The notes under the pieces were generated by a model. The model was not told the DNA's origin and did not search any database. It was given only the letters and a program-made list of their open reading frames with translations. Below, in pieces: positions 44,961 to 55,329 of a DNA stretch of 64,000 nucleotides. The stretch spans positions 3,596,501-3,660,500 of the forward strand of contig NC_088295.1 of NCBI RefSeq assembly GCF_032854445.1. Direction: 5' to 3'. Position 1 is the stretch's first letter. Each line of letters begins with the position of its first letter. Both the position numbers and the translations under genes were made by a program. This DNA is from Liolophura sinensis. Taxonomy: Eukaryota; Mollusca; Polyplacophora; Chitonida; Chitonidae.

Positions 44961-45424
44961 TGTTTATGATCTAACCCTATCCGGCGAGTATAGATTAATG
45001 GTGAAGACTATTTATTTCTTTCTTTCTCTCTTTATGTATTTATTTGATTGGTGTTTTACACCGTACTCAAGAACATTTCACTTATACGACGGCGGCCAGC
45101 ATTATGGTCGGTGGAAACCAGGCAGAGCCCGGGGGAAACCCACGACCATCCGCTGGTTGCTAGAAGACCTGCCCACTTACGGCTGGAGAGGAAGCCAGCA
45201 TGAGCTGGACTTGAACTCACAGCGACCGCATTGGTGAGAGACTCCTGGGTCATAACGCTACGCTAGCGCGCTAACCAACTAAGCCACTGAAGGCTGTTTA
45301 TGACCTAACTCTATCCGCCGAACATAGATTAATGGAGGAAACTGTGTATGATCTAACTCTACCGAGCGAGTATTGATGAAAGGTAAACACTGTTTATGAT
45401 TTAACTCTGCCTGACGAGTACAGA
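44960..45424. repeat. 465-bp duplicated segment (A') copied from 42,525-42,987
   Basis: The segment repeats, with only a couple of small differences, the 48-bp minisatellite units and the antisense family-1 SINE found about 2.4 kb upstream. The SINE part lies at about 45,024-45,290. It sits exactly between the two 305-bp direct repeats. Confidence 0.9.
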
Positions 45425-45427
45425 CGA

Positions 45428-45732
45428 GTTACAGGCGACTCTAGATGGCAAAACACACTCAAATGGGATAAGCAAGATTTTACCAGTTGGCGTTTACTTT
45501 TGGCATTGATGATTTACTTTTAAATCAAAGACATTCTGACAGTCCTCGTTCCGTCTCAATCAGTGCCACATAATGTCAACAAGTAAAACACGACCCCAAC
45601 AAGTAGCAAGTAATGACAACCACAAAACACGATCTCACCAGTATCATGTAATGTCAACCAGCAAAGCATGGTCCCAACAAGTACCACCCAAATCCAACAC
45701 TGAACATGTAAATCCTAACAACACCTCACAGC
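45428..45732. repeat. 305-bp direct repeat, right copy (B')
   Basis: The second, near-identical copy of the segment at 44,656-44,960. After it the sequence continues with unrelated GTAACTATAGCCTATG. Confidence 0.9.
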
Positions 45733-45887
45733 AGTAACTATAGCCTATGTTGTTTAGCCAATTGTCTATCAGCAGCTCTCTGTAAACTTATTCATGCCTG
45801 CTACCAAAATTGTCTTTAGCCAATGACATGTGACAGCACAGGCTCTGCGCAAGGTTTAGCTTACGCTGTGACTTAGGACCTTTAGTT

Positions 45888-45978
45888 TATTTATTTGTTT
45901 GTTTGTTTATTTGTGTCTTACGTCGTAATCAAGATTATTTCACTTATATGACGGCGGCCAGTATTGTGGTGGGACAGG
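45888..45978 (-). mobile_element. Truncated family-1 SINE, 3' end only
   Basis: The plus-strand text TTATTTATTTGTTTG, then CACTTATATGACGGCGGCCAG, is the antisense of the family-1 tail. The tRNA-like head is missing, as expected for a 5'-truncated copy. Confidence 0.75.
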
Positions 45979-45999
45979 ACATTGGATGAAACGGGGCAG

Positions 46000-46330
46000 A
46001 CTGTGTCAAATGTGTACGACTCGTTACTCGGAATGTCAGACAACTCATTTGCCGTGTACATAACATAACTATGGAAATATTGCTTCTGCGGCTGTACCTG
46101 CCAACAGGCTTATGATGCAGGAGCACAGTACGACATTTTGGGCTTTAGTTCCGCACAGATAATTTCATTTTTCCCGGTTACAAAGAAACAATGTCTGCTT
46201 TCAGAATTTGAGAGAGATAGATCTCTGAAAGCTAGATCTAGGCTAAAAAAAAGTATTTTTTTCTTTAGTCTTGCATAGCTGATCTTTTTTCATTTTTTCC
46301 GATCTACACTTACATAACACCTACCCTATA
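46000..46330. repeat. Left arm of composite repeat, copy 1
   Basis: ACTCGTTACTCGGAATGTCA, ATGATGCAGGAGCACAGTAC and GACATTTTGGGCTTTA recur in the same order at 53,315-53,580. Both copies run into an array of ACATGTACACTGATA units. Confidence 0.8.
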
Positions 46331-46339
46331 CGTGACTTC

Positions 46340-48245
46340 TGTATGTACACTGACATACATGTACACTGATAAACTAATATACATGTACACTGATACACTG
46401 ATACACATGTACATTGCCACAATAAACATGTAATTTGTACCTATTTTGCTTCTGAATTTCCCTAAAGCTGAGCAATGTAAGTGCTAAAATTTGAAAATAC
46501 CGATATACCGATATACATGTACACTATACATATACATGTTCATTGATATTCACTTACACTCGTACACTGGTATACACGTATACCGACATATCTGTACACT
46601 GAGATGCATGTACACTAATATACATTTACAACGATACACTTATGTACATGTACACTGATGTAAATGTACACTGATGCTCTGGCATACATATACACTGATA
46701 CTCATGTACACTGACATACATATACACTGATATACATGTACACTGACATCCACGTACACTGACACACTGATATACATGCACACTGACACACTGATATACA
46801 TGTACACTAACATACTGATATATATGTACACTGACACACTGATATACATGTACACTGACACATTGATATGCATGTACACTGACACACTGATATATATGTA
46901 CACTCACACACTGATACACATGTGTATTGCCACAATATACATATACTTTGTATGTATTTTAGAATAGCTGTGATATTATTGTGTTTGTGGTTGCTTCTGA
47001 ATTTCCCTTAAGCTGGGCACTGTAAGTGCTAAAATTTGAAACACATGATACACTGATATACATGTACACTGATGCTCTGGCATACATATACACTGATGCT
47101 CATGTACACTGACATACATATACACTGATATACATATAGGCCTACACTGATATCCACGTACACTGACTCACTGATATACATGTACACATATACACTGATA
47201 TACATATACACTGAAACTGATATATATGTACACTCACACACTGATACACATGTACATGACCACAATATACATATACTTTTTATGTATTTTAGAATAGCTG
47301 TGATAATATTGTGTTGGCGGTTGTTTCTGAATTTCCCTAAAGCTGGGCACTGTAAGTGCTAAAATTTGAAATAAAAATACCGATATACATGTACACTGAT
47401 ATACATGCTCAGTGATATTCACATACGCTCGTGCACTATGTACACTTACATACATGCACACAGATACACTAATATACACGTATGCAAATGCAATGATATG
47501 CATGTACACTGATGCTACGGCATACATATACACATGATACACTGATACACAGACATACATGTACACTGATACACAGATATACATGTACATTGCACTGATA
47601 CACAGACATACATGTACACTGATACACTGATACACAGATATACATGTACACTGATACACTGATACACAGACCTACATGTACACTGACACACTGACACACT
47701 GATACACTGATACACAGACATACATGTACACTGATACACTGATACACAGACATACATGTACACTGACACACTGATACACAGACATACATGTACACTGACA
47801 CACTGATACACAGACATACATGTACACTGATACACTGATACACTGATACACAGACATACATGTACACTGACACACTGATACACAGACATACATGTACACT
47901 GATACACTGATACACTGATACACAGACATACATGTACACTGATACACTGATACACAGACATACATGTACACTGACACACTGATACACAGATATACATGTA
48001 CGCTGATACACTGATACACTGATACACAGACATACATGTACACTGATACACAGATATACATGTACACTGATACACAGACATACATGTACACTGACACACT
48101 GATACACAGACATACATGTACACTGACACACTGATACACAGACATACATGTACACTGATACACTGATACACTGATACACAGACATACATGTACACTGATA
48201 CACTGATACACAGATATACATGTACATTGCACTGATACACATGCA
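46340..48245. repeat. TGATACAC / ACATACATGTACAC satellite, copy 1
   Basis: Short units (TGATACAC, AGACATACATGTACAC, TGACACAC) are combined irregularly, richest at 47,540-48,240. A spacer of about 100 bases (AATAGCTGTGATAATATTG... to AGTGCTAAAATTTGAAA) recurs near 46,440, 46,955, 47,290 and 48,265, so the array has a higher-order unit. Minus-strand ORFs of 186-263 codons (YQCISVHVC-like) are repeat by-products. Confidence 0.9.
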
Positions 48246-48715
48246 GGCTACTTTGTACATTGACTAAGTTTAGATTAGCTGTAATAATAATGTTGGCAGT
48301 TGCTTTTGTATTTCCCTAAAACCGGGTATTTTAAGTGCTAAAATAAACAGGAGATTTGATAAAAATAGAAAGTCAACAACAAAATACATGCATATGTGCA
48401 GGATGAAATTTCTCACATAACATTTTCTCAACTATAACATTTTAGGTAGCTAGACAATTTAGTATTCTGTTCTTTGTGGCCTATTTTCCAGTCAGTTTTT
48501 TTCCATTTTGTTTGAAAAACGTCAATAGATCAGTTACTCTTCAAGCAGAAATTTAGGGTTTAGTGTTTTATTCTAGCTCGTACAGAAAAGGTCTAAAGTG
48601 TGGATTTGTATCCCATAGTTTACACTGATAAATATACCATCTGACAAAGAATAGTATAGGTTAACAATGCATTGTATCATTGGACCTCCATACCAAATAT
48701 AACATTATTTTTGGA

Positions 48716-49328
48716 AAGTATTCTGTCTCTAATAGCAAACAGATCAAACAGATCGACAGACCACCAGCTAACAAACTGACACCAGCATTCTGTCTGTAAT
48801 AACAAACAGATCGACAGACCACCAGCTAACAAACTGACACCAGCATTCTGTCTGAAATAGCAAACAGATCGACAGACCACCAGCTAACAAACTGACACCA
48901 GCATTCTGTCTGTAATAACAAACAGATCGACAGACCACCAGCTAACAAACTGACACCAGCATTCTGTCTCTAATAGCAAACAGATCAAACAGATCGACAG
49001 ACCACCAGCTAACAAACTGACACCAGCATTCTGTCTCTAATAGCGAACAGATCAAACAGATCGACAGACCACCAGCTAACAAACTGACACCAGCATTCTG
49101 TCTGAAATAGCAAACAGATCGACAGACCACCAGCTAACAAACTGACACCAGCATTCTGTCTGTAATAACAAACAGATCGACAGACCACCAGCTAACAAAC
49201 TGACACCAGCATTCTGTCTGTAGTAGCAAACAGATCGACAGACCACCAGCTAACAAACTGACACCAGCATTCTGTCTGTAATAACAAACAGATCAACACA
49301 CCACCAGCTAACAAACTGACACCAAAAT
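48716..49328. repeat. 58-bp minisatellite, about ten copies
   Basis: The unit includes CAGCATTCTGTCTGTAATAA, CAAACAGATCGACAGACCAC and CAGCTAACAAACTGACAC. Some copies are 68 bases long because AAACAGATC is doubled. Copies are almost identical, which points to recent spreading. Confidence 0.93.
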
Positions 49329-49379
49329 TCAGTAACAATTCTGTAACCATATGGCATGCAACATAATGACTCTTATTAT

Positions 49380-49600
49380 TGACAGACTTTACTGAGTATT
49401 ATCATGTATATCTGTCTGTTACACGGAATATATGATGTAACAGTCTAAAATGAAATGATCTTAAGTTTACTAACATCGCAAGTCTTACTGAAGAAGGAAC
49501 AGCTTTCATTTATAACTTCAATGCCGATTAATAATACACGTATTTCCTCCCACTTTTGAAGCATCTTGGCACAACCGCCATTTTATTCACCAAATACTAC
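49380..49600. repeat. Right arm of composite repeat, copy 1
   Basis: TGTTACACGGAATATATGAT, CAAGTCTTACTGAAGAAGGA, ACAGCTTTCATTTATA and CGCCATTTTATTCACCAA recur in order at 54,240-54,440. Confidence 0.8.
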
Positions 49601-52600
49601 CCATAACATGAACTCTGTAAACCCGAAAAGCGCAATGCTACCCTATTAGACTACAACCCAAATCCAACCCAGAGCTTACAGGTTCAGTAACCACCACACA
49701 ACAGTGTAACTACCACTCGTACTCAACATGGAACCTGTAAACCGGAAAAAGCACAATGCAACACTATTAGACTAAAACCCAAACAGATCCTGAGCGAACT
49801 GTATTGACAAGTAATCCACAACAATATAATTAAGACCTATATTAATCACGGGGGTTGTGGAGGGGGATGGGTGCTCCGTGGCTCAGTTGGTTAGTGCGCT
49901 AGCGCAGCGTAATGCCCCAGGAGCCAATGCGGTCGCTGTGAGTTCAAGTCCAGCTCATGCTGGCTTCTTCTCCGGGCCGTAAGTGGGAAGGTCTTCCAGC
50001 AACTTGCGGTTCCCGGTTTTCTCCCACCATAATGCTGGCCGCTGTGGTATAAGTGAAATATTCTTGGTACGGCGTAAAACACAAATCAAACAAATATAGA
50101 AAATAAATATACTGAGCACGGAACCTGTAAACCTAAAAAAATAACAATGCAATCCAATCAAACTACAGAACAAAACCATTCCTGTGTGTACAGGCATGAT
50201 AACCACTACATAACAATATAACTAAAACATATGCTGACCACGGAACCTGTAAATCCTAAAAGCGCCTCACCCCTCTAACTAGAGGTCAAGCTCAACCCAG
50301 AGTTTACACGCTCGGTATCCAGCACACAACTGCAACTACCACTCGTACACAGCACGGAACCTGTAAATCCTAAAAGCACCACACGACCGTAACTACAAGT
50401 CAAGCCCAATGTAGAGTTTACAGGCTCAGTATCCACCACACACAATCGTAACTACCACACACACCCAGCACGGAACCTGAAAATCCTAAAAGCACCTCAC
50501 GACTCTAACTACAAGTCAAGCCCAACCCAGAGTTTACAGGCTCAGTATCCACCACACAACCGTAACTACCACACATACCCAGCACCGAACCTGAAAATCC
50601 CAAAAGCACCTCACGACTCTAACTACAAGTCAAGCCCAACCCAGAGTTTACAGGCTCAGTATCCACCACACAACCGTATTTACCACACATACCCAGCACG
50701 GAACCTGAAAATCCTAAAAGCAACTCACCACCCTAACTATAAGTCAAGCCCAACTCAAAGTTTACACGCTCAGCACCCACCACACAACCGTAACTACCAC
50801 ACATACCCAGCACGGAACCCGTAAATCCTAAAAGTACCTCACCACCCTAACTACAAGTCAAGCCCAATGTAGTTTACACCCTCAGTATTCTCCACACAAC
50901 CGTAACTACCACACATACCCAGCACGGAACCCGTAAATCCTTAAAGCACCTCACCACCCTAACTACAAGTCAATCCCAACCCAGAGTTTACAGGCTCAGT
51001 ATCCACCACACAACCGTAACTACCACACATACCCAGCACGGAACCTGTAAATCCTAAAAGCACCTCAGCACCCTAACTACAAGTCAAGCCCAACCCAGAG
51101 TTTACAGGCTCAGTATCCACCACACAACCGTAACTACCACACATACCCAGCACGGAACCCGTAAATCCTAAAAGTACCTCACCACCCTAACTACAAGTCA
51201 AGTCCAACCCAGAGTTTACCCGCTCAGTATCCACCACACAACCGTATCTACCACACATACCCAGCACCGAACCTGTAAATCCTAAAAGCACCTCAGCACC
51301 CTAACTACAAGTCAAGCCCAACCCAGAGTTTACAGGCTCAGTATCCACCACACAACCGTAACTACCACACATACCCAGCACGGAACCCGTAAATCCTAAA
51401 AGCACCTCAGCACCCTAACTACAAGTCAAGCCCAACCCAGAGTTTACCCGCTCAGTATCCACCACACAACCGTAACTACCACACATACCCAGCACGGAAC
51501 CTGTAAATCCTAAAAGCACCTCAGCACCCTAACTACAAGTCAAGCCCAACCCAGAGTTTACAGGCTCAGTATCCACCACACAACCGTAACTACCACACAT
51601 ACCCAGCACGGAACCTGTAAATCCTAAAAGCACCACACCACCCTAACTGCAAGTCAAGCCCAACGCAGAGTTTGCATGCTCAGTATCCACCACACAACCG
51701 TCACCACACGACCATAACTACAAGTCAAGCCCAATCACAACCGTAGCTATCATATACACCCAGCACCGTACAAGTAAAACCAAAAAGCACCTCAGCACCC
51801 TAACTACAAGTCAGGCCCAACCCAGAGTTTACACGCTCAGTATCCATCACACAACCGTAACTACTACACATACCCAGCACCGAACCTGAAAATCCTAAAA
51901 GCACCACACGACCGTAACTACAAGTCAAGCCCAATCTAGAGTTTACACGCTCAGTATCCACACACAACTGTAACTACCACACATACCCAGCACGGAAACT
52001 GAAAATCCTAAAAGCACCTTACGACTCTACAAGTCAAGCCCAACCCAGAGTTTACAGACTCAGTATCCACCACACAACTGTAACTACCACACATACCCAG
52101 CACCGAGCCTGAAAATCCTAAAAGCACCACACGACCATAACTACAAGTCAGGCCCAACGCAGAGTTTACAGGCTAAGTATCCACCACACAACCGTAACTA
52201 CCACACATACCCAGCACGGAACCTGAAAATCCTAAAAGCACCTCACCACCCTAACTTCAAGTCAAGCCCAACGCAGAGTTTGCACGCTCAGTACCCACCA
52301 CACAACCGTAACTACCACACATAACCAGCACCGAACCTGTAAATCCTAAAAGCACTTCACCACCCTAACTACAAGTCAAGCCCAACCAAGAATTTACAGG
52401 CTCAGTATCCACCACACAACCGTAACTACCACACATACCCAGTACGGAACCTGAAAATCCCAAAGCACCTCACCACCCTAACTTCAAGTCAAGCCCAACG
52501 CAGAGTTTGCACGCTCAGTATCCACCACACAACCGTAACTACCACACATAACCAGCACCGAACCTGTAAATTCCAAAGGCACTACACGACTCTAACTACA

Positions 52601-52640
52601 AGTCAACCCCACCCAGAGCTAACAGGTTTAGTTTCCACCA
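49600..52640. repeat. 115-bp satellite array
   Basis: The unit contains GCACGGAACCTGTAAATCCT, AAAAGCACCTCACCACCCTA, ACTACAAGTCAAGCCCAACC, CAGAGTTTACAGGCTCAGTA and TCCACCACACAACCGTAACT. Units at 50.2-52.6 kb are well conserved. Those at 49.6-50.2 kb are more diverged and are broken by a SINE. It carries no ORF of note. Confidence 0.93.
49867..50096 (+). mobile_element. Family-1 SINE inside the 115-bp satellite, sense copy
   Basis: The head is TCCGTGGCTCAGTTGGTTAG and TGCGCTAGCGCAGCG, then GTGAGTTCAAGTCCAGC. The middle is CCGTAAGTGGGAAGGTC, and the 3' end is GGTATAAGTGAAATATTCTT with an A-rich tail. Satellite units lie on both sides. Confidence 0.9.
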
Positions 52641-52689
52641 CACATCTACCACACATACCCAGCAAGGAACCTGTAAACCCGAGACACAC

Positions 52690-52930
52690 CACAGGACCAA
52701 CCTCCACCTCACAGGACCAAACTACACCTCACAGGACCAACCTCCACCTCACAGGACCAACCTCCACCTCACAGGACCAACCTCCCCCTCACAGGACCAA
52801 CCCCCACCTCACAGGACCAACCACCTCACAGGACCAACCTACACCTCACAGGACCAACCTCCACCTCAATGGACCAACCTCCACCTCACAGGACCAACCT
52901 CCACCTCACAGGTCCAGCCTACACCTCACC
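52690..52930. repeat. 20-bp tandem repeat
   Basis: About twelve copies of the 20-base unit CACCTCACAGGACCAACCTC with small changes. It directly follows the 115-bp satellite, whose unit contains related CACCTCAC and CACC phrases. Confidence 0.92.
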
Positions 52931-53314
52931 ATCCCAAGATGTGAAAACATAGTCTAAACGCATTTCTTCAATATAAATACGGTTAATACCTACGCAACAG
53001 AAAGAAAAGAAAGTTTCCTGCAATGCCCCTCACCGGCTCAGAAGTCTGGTTCGGCATGTTGAGGCTAGCAGGCCCTCAGGTTAAGTGTTTGAATCCAACT
53101 CTCGCAGCTTGGGCTGCGGCTTAAAGTCAGGGTGTATGTTAGGTACCTAGAAAAGGGCAAATTGTTTCTGGGCAACTTGTTTTTCCCACACCCATAAAAA
53201 TAACTGCGATCATATAACTGCGAAGCAAAGGATTTGCGACTGGTCAAATTAGTAGCCAAGAAATTCTTTCACTCCAGGGGAAGTAACTCTGTGAGATCTA
53301 AACCAGACCATCAG
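52931..53314. other. Spacer with a weak tRNA-like stretch
   Basis: Near 53,040-53,100 there is CACCGGCTCAGAAGTCTGG and, further on, GTGTTTGAATCCAACTC, a loose box-B match. It could be a decayed SINE; otherwise nothing is recognised. Confidence 0.35.
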
Positions 53315-53580
53315 TCGTGTACAACTCGTTACTCGGAATGTCAGACAACTCATTTGCCGTGAGCGTAACATAACTAAAGAAATTTTGCTGCTGCGACTGT
53401 ACCAGTCATGCAGACTTATGATGCAGGAGCACAGTACGACATTTTGGGCTTTAACAAAGCAGGGGCGACAATGTGATTGGTCGACAACTCCTTCCCCACA
53501 GACGATTTTATTTTTTCTCGGTTACAGAGAAAGAATTTCTGCTTTTAGAATTTGGGAGTGATAGAGCGCTGAAAGCTATA
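53315..53580. repeat. Left arm of composite repeat, copy 2
   Basis: Matches 46,000-46,250 in order, with scattered differences. It also has a 40-base insertion (about AACAAAGCAGGGGCGACAAT onward) that copy 1 lacks. Confidence 0.8.
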
Positions 53581-53604
53581 AGTATTTTACTTTCTTTTCA
53601 TTCT

Positions 53605-54240
53605 TCTGACATACATGTACACTGATACAGTGATATATATGTACACTGATATGCATGTAAACTGACATACATGTGCACTGATACACTGATATATATGCAC
53701 ACTGTTATACATGTACACTTATTCACTGATATATATGTACACTGATATGCATGTACACTGATACATATGTACACTGTTACATATGTATACTGATACACTG
53801 ATATATATGTACACTGATATGCATGTACACTGATATACATGTACACTGATACACTGATATATATGTACACTGTTATACATGTACACTGATACACTGATAT
53901 ATATGTACACTGTTATACATGTACACTGATACACTGATATATATGTACACTGATATGCATGTACACTGATATACATGTACACTGATACACTGATATATAT
54001 GTTCACTGTTATACATGTACACTGATACACTGATATATATGTACACTGATATGCTTGTACACTGATATACATGTACACTGATACACTGATATATATGTAC
54101 ACTGATATACATGTACACTGACATACATGTACACTGATACACTGACATACATGTACACTGATATACATGTACACTGATACAGTGTAATGTACATGTACAC
54201 TGATACATTGATATACATCATGTACACCGATACATTGTCA
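53605..54240. repeat. TGATATATATGTACAC / ACATGTACACTGATAC satellite, copy 2
   Basis: Units close to those at 46.3-48.2 kb, but with a different dominant variant (GATATATATGTACACTGATA). It lies between matching left and right arms, so it forms the core of the same composite element. Confidence 0.9.
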
Positions 54241-54440
54241 GTGTTCATTATCATGTATATCTATTTGTTACACGGAATATATGATGCAACAGTCTAAACT
54301 GAAATGATCTAAGTTTACTTAGCTTGCAAGTCTTACTGAGGAAGGAACAGCTTTCATTTATAGCTGAACTATTTATTAATAATATTTTCTTTCACTTCTT
54401 ATAGCATGTTGGCTCAATCGCCATTTTATTCACCAAGCAC
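54240..54440. repeat. Right arm of composite repeat, copy 2
   Basis: Matches 49,380-49,600 in order (ACACGGAATATATGAT, AAGTCTTACTGAGGAAGGAA, CGCCATTTTATTCACCAA). Confidence 0.8.
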
Positions 54441-55329
54441 CGGTAAACGTTCCTACATTCCCATCCAAAGTTTTCCTAGTTCTCCCTCTGATAAATGCAG
54501 TGAAATCCAGATTAACCTCTCTTGTTACATCATTCCCACTAATGAGGTTTTTCCAGGCGTATAGGATGGCCTAACAATGGCTATAAAAAGACAGAAAATC
54601 CATATCTGCCCGAACGTTTTTTTTTTTTTTTCTCGTATCACGTTACCATTCTCATCGATGGGCTGGTACAAATCTAGATATATAATCCCTGCTTCGTACC
54701 ACTCTTTTCAAAATATTGTTTTTCTTCTGATAGTGATATATTACCTTAACAAAATACATTGTTAGTCTACAGGTAAACTGATACCGTGATCTTTAATAAC
54801 GCATTTCCAGCTTTGTAATACTTCTTTATAAAAAAAAAGATGACAAACAAGGTTGAATATCAGATTAAGCAAAGTTACACCACAGCGAGATAAGTTAAGT
54901 TTATATTGTAAAATAGGACTGCGGAATGATACTCCAGGTTTGCCTTCAGATTTACACAGTCGTTACACACATACTGCCTGTGCCTCTCTTAACAACAAAA
55001 GTAAATGCAAAAGTCACATACCTCCCATACTTTGGTCATTAACAATGGCATTTTAATTCTGTGTAAAATAAATCTGTTTAAACATGTAATTCTTTCTTTT
55101 CAAGTTCCATGACTACACATCTTGGGGTTTCAAAAACTGAGAATAGAGGCATCAGTTTGGAGACAGCTAAAGACATAATTACTAATACTTTACCTTGAAC
55201 ATAATAAGATATAAGATGCCTTATAAGATATAAGATAAGTAAGGTATATCTTAATCTTTTTAGTCTATCATGAAAATTGCGTGTAAGAATGTCCCGTGTC
55301 CCACACGAAAATGATTCACTTAATGTACC
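54441..55329. other. AT-rich spacer, nothing recognised
   Basis: No supported gene. The part near 55,200-55,330 may be the degraded 3' continuation of the minus-strand LINE, but I see no domain in it. Confidence 0.5.

Noticed and set aside
47469-48260. Minus-strand ORFs of 186-263 codons (YQCISVHVCLC-like)
   Set aside because: They lie wholly inside the short-unit satellite, overlap each other in all three frames, and have no domain, signal peptide or splice context.
48716-49328. CRISPR-like regular array
   Set aside because: Eukaryotic context; adjoining units are almost identical with no unique spacers, so it is a minisatellite.
49867-49960. Functional tRNA gene
   Set aside because: The tRNA-like head is part of a dispersed SINE with a shared 3' tail; the cloverleaf 3' half is not present.
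53598-54254. Minus-strand ORFs of 81-151 codons in the second satellite copy
   Set aside because: Same reason: several overlapping frames made by a short repeat unit.
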